Both the position numbers and the translations under genes were made by a program. 6,566 nucleotides of DNA from Micrococcaceae bacterium UBA6021 (GTDB taxonomy: Bacteria > Actinomycetota > Actinomycetes > Actinomycetales > Micrococcaceae): positions 1 through 6,566 of the forward strand of contig DIZT01000128.1 of the NCBI GenBank assembly GCA_002427975.1. Reading direction: 5' to 3'. Positions 1 to 5,043 of the stretch are shown piece by piece. The stretch's first letter is position 1, and each line of letters begins with the position of its first letter. The notes below the pieces were generated by a model. It did no database searches and was not told the DNA's origin. It saw nothing but the letters and a program-made list of their open reading frames with translations.

Positions 1-1
1 C

Positions 2-304
2 ATGAGTGCAGAACGAAAAGCCAGCCGCCACGCCCAAGAATTCCGTTGGCACCAGGTCAACCTCCAGTTACCCGAGACCGAAGCTGCTCTTCGTGACCTC
101 AAGACCCTCAGCGAGGCGGTTGATCAGCTCCTCAGCGAAGCTGTCATTCGAGCCCACGACGAAGGAATGAGCTCGGCAAGCATCGCTGAGGCGCTCGGAT
201 TCACCAAACAGGTCGCGGCGGAGCGACCCTCCCCCGAAATCCTGAGCCCTTCACCAGCACGACCTTCTGGTCGCCGTGGCATTCATTTTGAGCCAATGAC
301 CTAA
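2..304 (+). CDS. Small helix-turn-helix-like protein, C-terminus possibly degenerate
   Basis: This 100-residue ORF begins with ATG at the second base of the window, so its ribosome binding site, and possibly a longer N-terminus, cannot be seen. Residues 24-52 look like an amphipathic helix. Residues 54-70 (EGMSSASIAEALGFTKQ) have the shape of a helix-turn-helix as found in sigma-region-4-like and phage or mobile-element regulators, so DNA binding is a reasonable inference. In such proteins the recognition helix normally continues with a basic stretch after the TKQ. Here the sequence becomes Pro/Ser/Arg-rich (residues 74-92) with no family-like appearance, which suggests a frameshift or recombined 3' end near base 212. 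No other forward frame after that point restores an obvious domain. A strong terminator starts 7 bp after the stop codon. I do not recognise the specific family. Confidence 0.5.
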   Translation: MSAERKASRHAQEFRWHQVNLQLPETEAALRDLKTLSEAVDQLLSEAVIRAHDEGMSSASIAEALGFTKQVAAERPSPEILSPSPARPSGRRGIHFEPMT

Positions 305-310
305 TTAAGA

Positions 311-347
311 AATAAGCCCCACCCGGGTCATCCGGGTGGGGCTTATT
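311..347. terminator. Rho-independent terminator, 16-bp perfect stem, probably bidirectional
   Basis: Bases 311-326 (AATAAGCCCCACCCGG) pair perfectly with 332-347 around the 5-base loop GTCAT. On the plus strand the stem leads directly into TTATTTTT, ending transcription of the helix-turn-helix gene that stops at 304. On the minus strand it is followed by CTTATTTCTTAATT and lies 2 bases after the stop of the small gene at 350-421. It can therefore serve two convergent transcripts. Confidence 0.93.
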
Positions 348-349
348 TT

Positions 350-421
350 TCAGCCAGAGCTCAGGCCGTAGTAGCCTGCTTGGGCGCGTGCCCATTGGCC
401 TTCTTTTGGTAGTTCGTTCAT
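350..421 (-). CDS. Candidate 23-residue small protein
   Basis: A minus-strand ATG (419-421) opens a 24-codon frame starting MNELPKEGQWARAQ and ending in GLSSG and TGA. Three things support it. A strong Shine-Dalgarno GGAGGAAG lies with its GGAGG 7 bases before the ATG. An in-frame TAG sits immediately before the ATG, so the start is fixed and may be coupled to an upstream frame. The stop codon runs straight into the 16-bp-stem terminator. The peptide is polar, with aromatic residues Trp and Tyr-Tyr, and has no membrane segment. It is not recognised. It may be a real small protein in a transcript with the 104-residue ORF upstream (567-881), or the leftover 5' end of a longer gene cut by recombination. 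Mass spectrometry or ribosome profiling would decide. Confidence 0.42.
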   Translation of the reverse strand: MNELPKEGQWARAQAGYYGLSSG

Positions 422-566
422 CTAACTTCCTCCGTGAATTCGTCGTTCCGGCGCAAACATCGCTCCCGCTAGGCGTTGTTCGGTCGGGGCAACCCGGCCA
501 CCTACCGACACATGCCAGCGAACAGCTCCTCGCGAGGGTGGAAGCTGAAGAGCCTTAAAGTGTCAG
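422..566. other. Spacer with an open minus-strand frame coupled to the small gene
   Basis: No recognised gene lies here. On the minus strand a 46-codon frame (422-562) is open and ends in TAG at 422-424, directly abutting the ATG of the 23-residue gene. Its GTG at 509-511 would give 29 residues, and its ATG at 458-460, behind GGGAG, would give 12 residues. The small gene's Shine-Dalgarno lies within its last codons (GGA GGA AGT TAG), the arrangement seen in translational coupling. It may equally be a leader for the small gene. Evidence for coding is weak. Confidence 0.25.
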
Positions 567-881
567 CTACTTTTGGTGACCCTGGGACGCCTGGGCTTCC
601 TCATCGGGGGTGATTGAGTCCCACGTGTACTCCGGCAGTGGTTGGTCGGCGTGCCGGGACAGCCAGTACTTACGCAAGGTCGGCTGAACGGATGCGTTGA
701 CTATCGGGGTATTGGGCACAACGAAGAGCTCGCGAGAGCCTGGAACGCGCAGCAAGATTGTGCCGCTGAGAATGATCCGTTGGGTGTCGTGGGCGCCCGT
801 GTCGAGTGAGTCCCCATACGTAATGTCCAACCAGCTGACATCTGGGGTCTCGTGCCGTTCACCTTGTTCCAGAACCTTCAC
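567..881 (-). CDS. Hypothetical protein, 104 residues, N-terminus possibly cut off
   Basis: The frame opens at a GTG (879-881) without a visible Shine-Dalgarno and ends with TAG at 567-569. The protein looks natural: a hydrophilic start, then alternating hydrophobic strands (residues 35-47, IILSGTILLRVPG, and 50-66) suggesting a small beta-rich fold, then a charged C-terminus (DEEAQ..GHQK). There is no signal peptide, membrane helix or known motif, and I do not recognise the family. The start falls on base 881, exactly where similarity to an IS110 transposase begins on the other strand, and an in-frame stop lies 18-20 bases farther upstream. The visible ORF may therefore be the 3' part of a gene whose beginning was replaced by the transposase fragment. 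Downstream on the same strand lie the small gene and the terminator at 311-347. Confidence 0.45.
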   Translation of the reverse strand: MKVLEQGERHETPDVSWLDITYGDSLDTGAHDTQRIILSGTILLRVPGSRELFVVPNTPIVNASVQPTLRKYWLSRHADQPLPEYTWDSITPDEEAQASQGHQK

Positions 882-1108
882 GCATTGACGCCCGCAGGCC
901 TCTCACCGATCCCCAGATCACCGAGATCTCCCACTGGCGCACGCGTGGCGAGGACCTCGCCGCTGCCACCGCTCGTGAGGAAGCCCTCCGGCTCGCCAAG
1001 CGGATCACCGTCCTGGACACCGAACTCAAGGATAACCACGTCCGAACCACCGAGCTCCTCGAGGCCATCCCCGCTGCGCCCCTGCTCGAGGTGACCGGCA
1101 TCGGCTAA
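881..1108 (+). pseudogene. IS110-family transposase fragment (linker and start of C-terminal domain)
   Basis: Reading from CGC at 881 gives a 75-codon fragment that begins RIDARRPLTDPQITEISHWR, continues as an Ala/Arg/Glu-rich helix (ATAREEALRLAKRI), and ends LLEVTGIG before TAA at 1106-1108. This order matches actinobacterial IS110-family transposases: the inter-domain coiled-coil linker, then the helix-hairpin-helix motif (LL..GIG) that opens the C-terminal Transposase_20 domain. Intact members are about 400 residues, with an N-terminal DEDD RuvC-like domain and a C-terminal catalytic serine domain. Both are absent, and there is no start codon for this frame. Similarity starts abruptly at 881 and stops at the TAA, where the family would normally continue with P-x-T-A. 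It is a non-functional scar between two truncated-looking ORFs. Assignment rests on remembered family sequence. Confidence 0.8.
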
Positions 1109-1139
1109 ACCCCGGAGAGTCGTCTGTCGAGCGCAGGCC

Positions 1140-1646
1140 GTGGCAGAACTTTCACTCCCCGCGGCACAACGCCACTTCCTCGCTGAGGCGTTCCGCGACA
1201 CCCTGCACTGGGGCGCCTACATGACGGACCTACTCACCGAGGTCAACTCAAAGTCGAACACGCTCGATCTGAGTGACAAGACCATTCACCGCGACGTCGT
1301 GGTACTGGTGGAGCAGCTGCAGGCAGTAGGAGCCGCCGATCCGCTTGTCATCGTGATCGGCACGAAGGCCGCGAAGGCCTTCAAGGAGCATGAGCCCGTC
1401 CTCGCGGCCGCGCTGGGCCTCACCAGCGTCCGATGGGTCGCGGTGCCCCACTACTCGGCAGCAAACGGTCGGGTCCACGGGAACAGCCCCGACAATTATC
1501 GGCGGCTTGTCCTTGAAGCGCTGAAGGATGCTGGCATCCCCTTGGGCCCTCGGATTGTCCGCTCTCGGGAACCCGACCCCATGGCGCATCTTCGGCAGGC
1601 TCGCTTCGAGTCTAGTTCTCGCTCAGCGCTCCGTGCGCCTCAATGA
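1140..1646 (+). CDS. Uracil-DNA-glycosylase-like protein, N-terminally truncated
   Basis: The 168-residue ORF starts at GTG 1140 (weak upstream GCAGG). The frame is open back to 1095, but that part overlaps the IS110 fragment. Recognisable segments are WGAYMTDLL (residues 24-32), LVIVIGTKAAKAF (69-81, a buried beta strand followed by a helix) and VPHYSAANGRVHG (102-114) ahead of a Tyr-Arg-Arg helix. This order resembles the second half of bacterial proteins of the uracil-DNA glycosylase superfamily, where a His-containing loop after a beta strand lies at the DNA-binding face. The N-terminal half with the GxNPG-type motif I is missing, so base-excision activity is unlikely. About the last 25 residues (Ser/Arg-rich) look like read-through into unrelated DNA close to the transposon end. 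The family call is tentative. An alternative is an uncharacterised conserved protein. Confidence 0.45.
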   Translation: MAELSLPAAQRHFLAEAFRDTLHWGAYMTDLLTEVNSKSNTLDLSDKTIHRDVVVLVEQLQAVGAADPLVIVIGTKAAKAFKEHEPVLAAALGLTSVRWVAVPHYSAANGRVHGNSPDNYRRLVLEALKDAGIPLGPRIVRSREPDPMAHLRQARFESSSRSALRAPQ

Positions 1647-1777
1647 CTTGTTGCGTTTGTTCTGGGTCGATGCCGCGCCCGGCACCGGTTCTGACTGCCA
1701 CTGGCATCCCTATACGGAAACATGGTTCGTCGCGGCGAAGCCCATATTCTTTTGCTGCAGACGACTTTGGACATTTC
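1647..1777. other. Subterminal region of the transposon end, no convincing gene
   Basis: No plus-strand frame here looks coding. On the minus strand a frame is open from 1803 to the TAG at 1612-1614 and reads like protein near its end (MPVAVRTGAGRG, then IDPEQTQQVIEAHG). Its upstream half runs through the transposon terminal repeat and has no start codon before the internal ATG, so it is probably chance or a relic. The stretch contains the second, inner TniA-type repeat at 1756-1769. Confidence 0.4.
1756..1769 (-). repeat. Inner TniA-binding-type repeat
   Basis: The minus strand reads CAAAGTCGTCTGCA. This matches 12 of 14 bases of the outer copy CGAAGTCGCCTGCA at 1779-1792. The two copies start 23 bp apart. 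In Tn402-family ends the transposase binds repeated sites of this kind, and the integron-side end of Tn402, as I remember it, also has its first two sites 23 bp apart. Confidence 0.7.
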
Positions 1778-1802
1778 GTGCAGGCGACTTCGAAAAATGA
1801 CA
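1778..1802 (-). repeat. Tn402/Tn5053-type terminal inverted repeat (25 bp)
   Basis: Read on the minus strand from 1802 downward, the repeat starts TGTCATTTT and, after two differing bases, continues GAAGTCGCCTGCAC. The Tn402-family terminus, as I remember it, has TGTCATTTT, then CA, then GAAGACGACTGCAC, so about 21 of 25 positions agree. The TGTC terminus, length, internal GAAG..CG.CTGCAC core and second copy 23 bp inward all fit. The element lies to the left of 1802 and the chromosomal flank to the right. Bases 1803-1807 (GCTAT) are the expected 5-bp target duplication copy. Confidence 0.75.
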
Positions 1803-1880
1803 GCTATGTGACCATATGCACTTTGGCAACACTGGTGACATCAATATCATAAACAACAAGAGTGCGATTCCGGCTCATCT

Positions 1881-1903
1881 GGACCGGCGTATCGCCCAGG
1901 TCC
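1881..1903 (-). terminator. Possible hairpin terminator after the CDF gene
   Basis: GGACC (1881-1885) plus GGCG (1886-1889) pair with CGCC (1893-1896) plus GGTCC (1899-1903). The loop is TAT and there is a 2-base bulge, giving a 9-bp GC-rich stem. It lies 20 bp past the CDF stop codon in its direction of transcription. No T-run follows, as is often seen for terminators in high-GC actinobacteria, so the call is tentative. Confidence 0.4.
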
Positions 1904-1923
1904 GCACAGTAGTGCTGCACTCG

Positions 1924-2844
1924 TCAGGCGTGCTGGTGCGACTCGTGTTCGGAGTGGCTGGCGGGCTCCAGCTGGAAAGTGCAATGCTCGGTGTCGAAAT
2001 GGGAGCCGAGGCAGGCGGTGAGCTTGTCGAGGACCTGGTCGGCGCCGCGGGCATTGAGGACACCGTCCTCCACCACCACATGGGCCGAAAATACCGGCAC
2101 GCCGGAGGTGATCGTCCAGATATGGATGTCATGGACGTCCACCACCCCGTTAACGCTGAGGATGTGCTCACGGATCATCTGCACCTCAACACCCTTGGGG
2201 GTCGCCTCCAGGAGGACATCCACCACATCGCGCAGCAGGCTCCAGGCCCGCGGCAGGATCATCAGGGCAATAAGCACCGAAGCAATGGTGTCTGCGGCCT
2301 GGAATCCGGTGAACAGGATGACCAGCGCCGCGGCGATGACTGCCACGGAGCCCAGCAGGTCGCCCAGCACTTCAAGGTAGGCACCGCGGATGTTCAGGCT
2401 GTCCTGGTGGGCGCCGCGCAGGATCAGGAGCGAGACCAGGTTGGCCACGGCGCCCAGGATGGCGGCCATGAGCATGATGTCGGTGTGGACCTCGGGCGCG
2501 GTGCCGATCCGCCGGATGGCCTCGGTGAAGATGACCACCGCGATGACAATCAGGATCAGCGCGTTGGCCAGGGCGGCCAGGACCTCGGCGCGCTGGTAGC
2601 CGTAAGTCCGCTGGTCGCTCGCTGGCCGCCCGGCTATCCAGGCAGCCAGGAGCGCGATGGTCACGCCTGCCGCATCGGAGAGCATGTGGCCCGCATCCGC
2701 CAGCAGGGCCAGGGAGCCGGACAGCGCCGCGCCGACTACCTGGACAACGACCACTGTCAGGGTGATGGCCAGGACGGCGATGAGCCGCTTGCGGTGCCGG
2801 CCTGTTGCCGTGATGCCGTGCGTATGGCTGTGGTCGTGTCCCAT
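1924..2844 (-). CDS. Cation diffusion facilitator metal-efflux protein (CzcD/ZitB-like)
   Basis: The 306-residue protein has the length and layout of a bacterial zinc/cobalt/cadmium CDF exporter. It shows a His-rich N-terminus (HDHSHTHG, residues 3-10), six membrane segments between about 21 and 200, and a C-terminal cytoplasmic ferredoxin-like domain (about 210-295, with VDVHDIHIWTI and FDTEHCTFQLEP) ending in a His-rich tail. Such proteins move divalent metal out of the cytosol in exchange for protons. In TM2 the metal ligands are H53 and D57 (GHMLSD). In TM5 the usual H-x-x-x-D reads E158-V-L-G-D162, so the intramembrane site would be HD-ED rather than HD-HD. This can change metal preference. 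The gene starts 10 bp after the stop of the metallopeptidase gene and is probably co-transcribed with it. The ribosome site is weak (GTAGG). The exported metal is not known. Confidence 0.92.
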   Translation of the reverse strand: MGHDHSHTHGITATGRHRKRLIAVLAITLTVVVVQVVGAALSGSLALLADAGHMLSDAAGVTIALLAAWIAGRPASDQRTYGYQRAEVLAALANALILIVIAVVIFTEAIRRIGTAPEVHTDIMLMAAILGAVANLVSLLILRGAHQDSLNIRGAYLEVLGDLLGSVAVIAAALVILFTGFQAADTIASVLIALMILPRAWSLLRDVVDVLLEATPKGVEVQMIREHILSVNGVVDVHDIHIWTITSGVPVFSAHVVVEDGVLNARGADQVLDKLTACLGSHFDTEHCTFQLEPASHSEHESHQHA

Positions 2845-2854
2845 GCCTACAAGG

Positions 2855-3283
2855 CTAGTCCCAGCCGAGCTCGTGCAGCCGCTGGTCGTCGATGCCGAAG
2901 TGGTGGGCGATCTCGTGGACCACCGTCACAGCCACTTCCTGGATTACCTCGGCGCGGGACACACAGATGTCCAGGATGGGCTGGCGGAAGATGGTGATCC
3001 GGTCCGGCAATGAACCGGCGCCCCACCACGAATCCCGCTCCGTCAAAGGAACACCCTCATAAAGGCCCAGCAGGACAGTATCCGGATCCTCGCCCGGGCC
3101 GGGAACGTAGTCGTCCTCGACAAACACCGCCACGTTGTCCATGGCCGCCGCAAGTCTGGCAGGGATCAGGCCCAGGGCATCCGTGACCGCGGCTTCGAAA
3201 TCGTCGGCTGACATCTCAAACGGACGCGGCTCTTGCGGGCCGTCCGGGACGATGGGCAGTCCGGGCGGCAAGTTGGCGGGCAT
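2855..3283 (-). CDS. Zincin-like metallopeptidase (Zincin_1 family)
   Basis: The 142-residue protein ends with HEIAHHFGIDD (residues 123-133). This is the HExxH zinc motif (H123, E124, H127) followed by Gly-Ile-Asp, with the third ligand expected at D132 or D133, as in the small minimal-gluzincin-like family Pfam PF06262. The conserved block DNVAVFVEDDY...LLGLYEG.PLTERDS and LPDRITIF (about 49-98) also fits. The family is cytosolic and its substrates are generally not known. ATG at 3281-3283 gives a Pro-rich 23-residue extension. M24 (MSADDF) is where the conserved family sequence begins and is an alternative start, since neither has a clear Shine-Dalgarno. It lies directly upstream of the CDF gene on the same strand and diverges from the methyltransferase gene, with only about 73 bp between starts. 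Confidence 0.9.
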   Translation of the reverse strand: MPANLPPGLPIVPDGPQEPRPFEMSADDFEAAVTDALGLIPARLAAAMDNVAVFVEDDYVPGPGEDPDTVLLGLYEGVPLTERDSWWGAGSLPDRITIFRQPILDICVSRAEVIQEVAVTVVHEIAHHFGIDDQRLHELGWD

Positions 3284-3356
3284 AAGCAGACTCTAGTCCG
3301 CAGCCGGGTTGGCGCGCATACTGAAGCCGATTCTTGACTGCCCAGTGAGGAGCCGG
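3284..3356. promoter_or_regulatory. Divergent intergenic region between metallopeptidase and methyltransferase
   Basis: This gap of 73 bp separates two divergent starts, so it should carry promoters for both directions. The clear element is the ribosome binding site GAGGAG at 3347-3352 in front of ATG 3357. A CATACT at 3317-3322 could be a -10 box for the plus strand, but no good -35 box stands 17 bp upstream. I see no repeat or operator. Confidence 0.4.
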
Positions 3357-3986
3357 ATGTCCGTCCGCCATCGCATTTTTGCCGCCGTTTACGACAGGCT
3401 GTCGGGCCCGCTGGAGCGCAGGGAGCTCGCTCCGCGCCGGGCGCGGCTGCTCTCCGGGCTGACGGGCACAGTGGTGGACGTCGGCTCAGGCACCGGGGCC
3501 AATCTGCGGCACTTCCGCCACGCTGAGCGGGTAATCCTCGTGGAACCGGACCGCTACATGCGGGCCAGATTGAGCAAACGTCTGGGGGAGTCATCGGTTC
3601 CAGTGGAGGTTTCCGACGCCGATGCGGAGCACCTGCCGCTGTCGGACGGCGCGGCGGACGCCGTCGTGTTCACCCTGGTGCTGTGCTCGGTGCCGGATCA
3701 GCGGCTTGCCCTGATGGAGGCCCGCAGGGTACTCAAACCCGGCGGGACCCTCGCGGTGCTGGAGCATGTGCGCGGACAGGGCCGTGCGGGCCGCTGGCAG
3801 GACAGGCTGGACCGTCTTTGGGGCCGTTGTGTGGCGCCGGGGTGCCACCTCAACCGGAACACTGTGGCATCCATCGGCGAGGCCGGGTTCGAATTCACGG
3901 AAGTCAGCAGGTTCGAGGCCCCTGCGGTTGCCCTGGCCACGCCGATCATCGCCGGCACGGCAGTGCCGCGGCCGGCGGTTCGCTGA
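3357..3986 (+). CDS. Class I SAM-dependent methyltransferase
   Basis: The 209-residue protein is a complete Rossmann-fold methyltransferase. It has motif I DVGSGTGAN (41-49) for SAM binding, the acidic end of strand 2 at E63 in VEPD, DADAEHLPL (87-95), motif II DAVVFTLVLCSV (101-112), and LKPGGTLAVLEHV (126-138). The C-terminal part contains PGCHLNRNT (161-169), common in UbiE-like and METTL7-like members. Substrate is not predictable; lipid or small-molecule methylation is typical of relatives. I chose ATG 3357 because GAGGAG sits just upstream and the sequence from MSVRHRIFAAVYD fits the family start. A TTG at 3309 would add 16 unlikely residues. The gene stands alone on the plus strand, convergent with the EamA gene 59 bp downstream. 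A 12-base palindrome (GCTGAGCTCAGC, 3982-3993) overlaps its stop codon. Confidence 0.9.
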   Translation: MSVRHRIFAAVYDRLSGPLERRELAPRRARLLSGLTGTVVDVGSGTGANLRHFRHAERVILVEPDRYMRARLSKRLGESSVPVEVSDADAEHLPLSDGAADAVVFTLVLCSVPDQRLALMEARRVLKPGGTLAVLEHVRGQGRAGRWQDRLDRLWGRCVAPGCHLNRNTVASIGEAGFEFTEVSRFEAPAVALATPIIAGTAVPRPAVR

Positions 3987-4045
3987 GCTCAGCCCAGCGC
4001 GGCCTTCTTAATACGCAGCGATTGGAAGCGCGGAATGGAGCCCCT

Positions 4046-4990
4046 TTACCGGGACCTGCGGCGCGTCAGGCCCACACCCACCAGGCAGACCACCCCGCCC
4101 ACGAGGCCCAACACGGAGGGGACTTCGCTGAGGAGCAGCCACGAGATCAGGATGGTGGTGCCGGGCACCAGGTACGTGGTGGCAGCCAGTTTTCCGGCGT
4201 CGACCAGGGACAGCGCGTAGGCCCAGGTGGTGAACGCGATGGCAGTGGGGAAGACGCCCAGGTACACCAGGCCCAGTGTTGCCGGCAGCGGGGCGGACTG
4301 CAGCTCGGACACCAGCTGGCCGCTGAAGGGCAGGCAGCACACCGCCCCCACCATGATCCCGAACCAGGTGGCCTGGCCTGCCGGGAACTTCCGCAACACC
4401 GGCTTCTGGATGATGACGCTGACGGCGGCGAGCACAGCGGCAAGGAGGCAGAGCAGCACGCCCGCCACATCCGCCGTCGAACGTTCCCCGGAACCTGGGC
4501 CGGATCCGAGCGCGATCAGCGCAACTCCGCCGAACGCCACCAGGCTTCCGATAATCAGCCAGCGCGGGAAGCCCTCCTTCAGGAAGAAGCCGGCCATGAC
4601 GGCAACGAGGATGGGGTTGACGTTGATCAGCAAGGCGGCGGTCCCGGCGTCCAGCAGGTGTTCCGCGGCGTTCAGGGCCACGTTGTAGCCGCCGAACCAC
4701 ATCACGCCGTACCCCAGGATGGGCCACCACTCCCGGCCTCGCGGCAGCACCTTGCTTTTGGCCAGTTGCGGCAGTACCAGTGCGCCGAGCACGACGGCGG
4801 CAACCGCCAACCTGCCCAAGGTCAGGGATCCGGGGGAGAAGGTGGGTCCGATGGCCCGGATGCCCACGAACGCCGAAGCCCAGAGCACCACGGTGACCAG
4901 CACGGCAGCGACGCCCAGGGCGCTCATGCCGCCAGGTGGTGCGGGAAGTGCGGCCGAGGTGGCGGCGCGGAAGGGGGTGCTTGAAGCCAT
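4046..4990 (-). CDS. EamA/DMT-family transporter
   Basis: The 314-residue membrane protein has about ten transmembrane helices in two EamA repeats (roughly residues 24-162 and 173-309), as in drug/metabolite transporters that export amino acids, metabolites or drugs. Family signatures are the WASAFVGIRAIG entry helix (37-48), ALLINVNPILVAVMAGFFLKEG (the end of repeat 1, 119-140) and TTYLVPGTTILISWLLLSE (the matching part of repeat 2, 271-289). The C-terminus is basic (TRRRSR), consistent with a cytoplasmic end. The substrate cannot be read from sequence. ATG 4988-4990 has no Shine-Dalgarno, but TAGATT ends 6 bases before it, a spacing expected of a -10 box for a leaderless transcript. M22 is an alternative start. 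It lies 53 bp downstream of the PHP gene on the same strand. Confidence 0.9.
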   Translation of the reverse strand: MASSTPFRAATSAALPAPPGGMSALGVAAVLVTVVLWASAFVGIRAIGPTFSPGSLTLGRLAVAAVVLGALVLPQLAKSKVLPRGREWWPILGYGVMWFGGYNVALNAAEHLLDAGTAALLINVNPILVAVMAGFFLKEGFPRWLIIGSLVAFGGVALIALGSGPGSGERSTADVAGVLLCLLAAVLAAVSVIIQKPVLRKFPAGQATWFGIMVGAVCCLPFSGQLVSELQSAPLPATLGLVYLGVFPTAIAFTTWAYALSLVDAGKLAATTYLVPGTTILISWLLLSEVPSVLGLVGGVVCLVGVGLTRRRSR

Positions 4991-4996
4991 GCTGCC

Positions 4997-5002
4997 AATC
5001 TA
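4997..5002 (-). promoter_or_regulatory. Candidate -10 box for a leaderless EamA transcript
   Basis: The minus strand reads TAGATT followed by GGCAGC and then the ATG at 4990. A TANNNT box 6 bases before a start codon with no Shine-Dalgarno is the usual layout of leaderless genes in actinobacteria. No TTGACA-like -35 is present 17 bp upstream. Confidence 0.35.
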
Positions 5003-5043
5003 TCCCCGCGGCAACGCTGGTAGCTGGCGGGAATCGGTCACGT

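Larger units (their letters stand above)
1..1802. mobile_element. Cargo end of a Tn402/Tn5053-like element (left part outside window)
   Basis: The stretch is read as accessory DNA because it ends at 1802 in a Tn402-type terminal repeat pointing inward (leftward), and because it holds truncated genes, an IS110-family transposase fragment and unrelated small ORFs. From 1803 rightward the genes are ordinary chromosomal genes on a regular layout. Tn402-family elements move by TniA (DDE transposase), TniB and TniQ and make 5-bp target duplications. No tni gene is visible here, so this would be the end away from the tni genes. The opposite terminus is not in the window, so the extent and present mobility are unknown, and it may be a relic. 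The target duplication predicted at the other end is GCTAT, the five bases at 1803-1807. Confidence 0.45.

Noticed and set aside
381..394. Hairpin TGGGCGCGTGCCCA
   Set aside because: A short self-complement inside the candidate small gene; it could be chance in GC-rich DNA, and no T-run follows.
201..395. Minus-strand 64-codon ORF
   Set aside because: It runs through the terminator stem and overlaps the small gene in another frame; no Shine-Dalgarno and no protein-like pattern.
561..582. TGTCAGCTACTTTTGG as the opposite transposon terminus
   Set aside because: After TGTCA it lacks the TTTT and CTGCAC elements at the right spacing and has no second repeat.
1528..1800. Plus-strand 90-codon ORF rich in Trp and Cys
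   Set aside because: It runs through the transposon terminal repeats and has shadow-like composition; no ribosome site.
1820..1850. Resolvase res-like site in the flank (Tn5053-type elements favour res sites)
   Set aside because: A TGACATCAATAT motif is present, but no paired half-sites with proper spacing and no resolvase gene nearby.
1816..2997. 393-codon plus-strand ORF
   Set aside because: It is antisense to the CDF and metallopeptidase genes, rich in Gly, Gln, Asp and His, with no domain; a high-GC shadow frame.
3683..4984. 433-codon plus-strand ORF
   Set aside because: It is a shadow frame of the methyltransferase and the complement of the EamA gene; the composition is Gly/Gln/His-rich and there is no fold.
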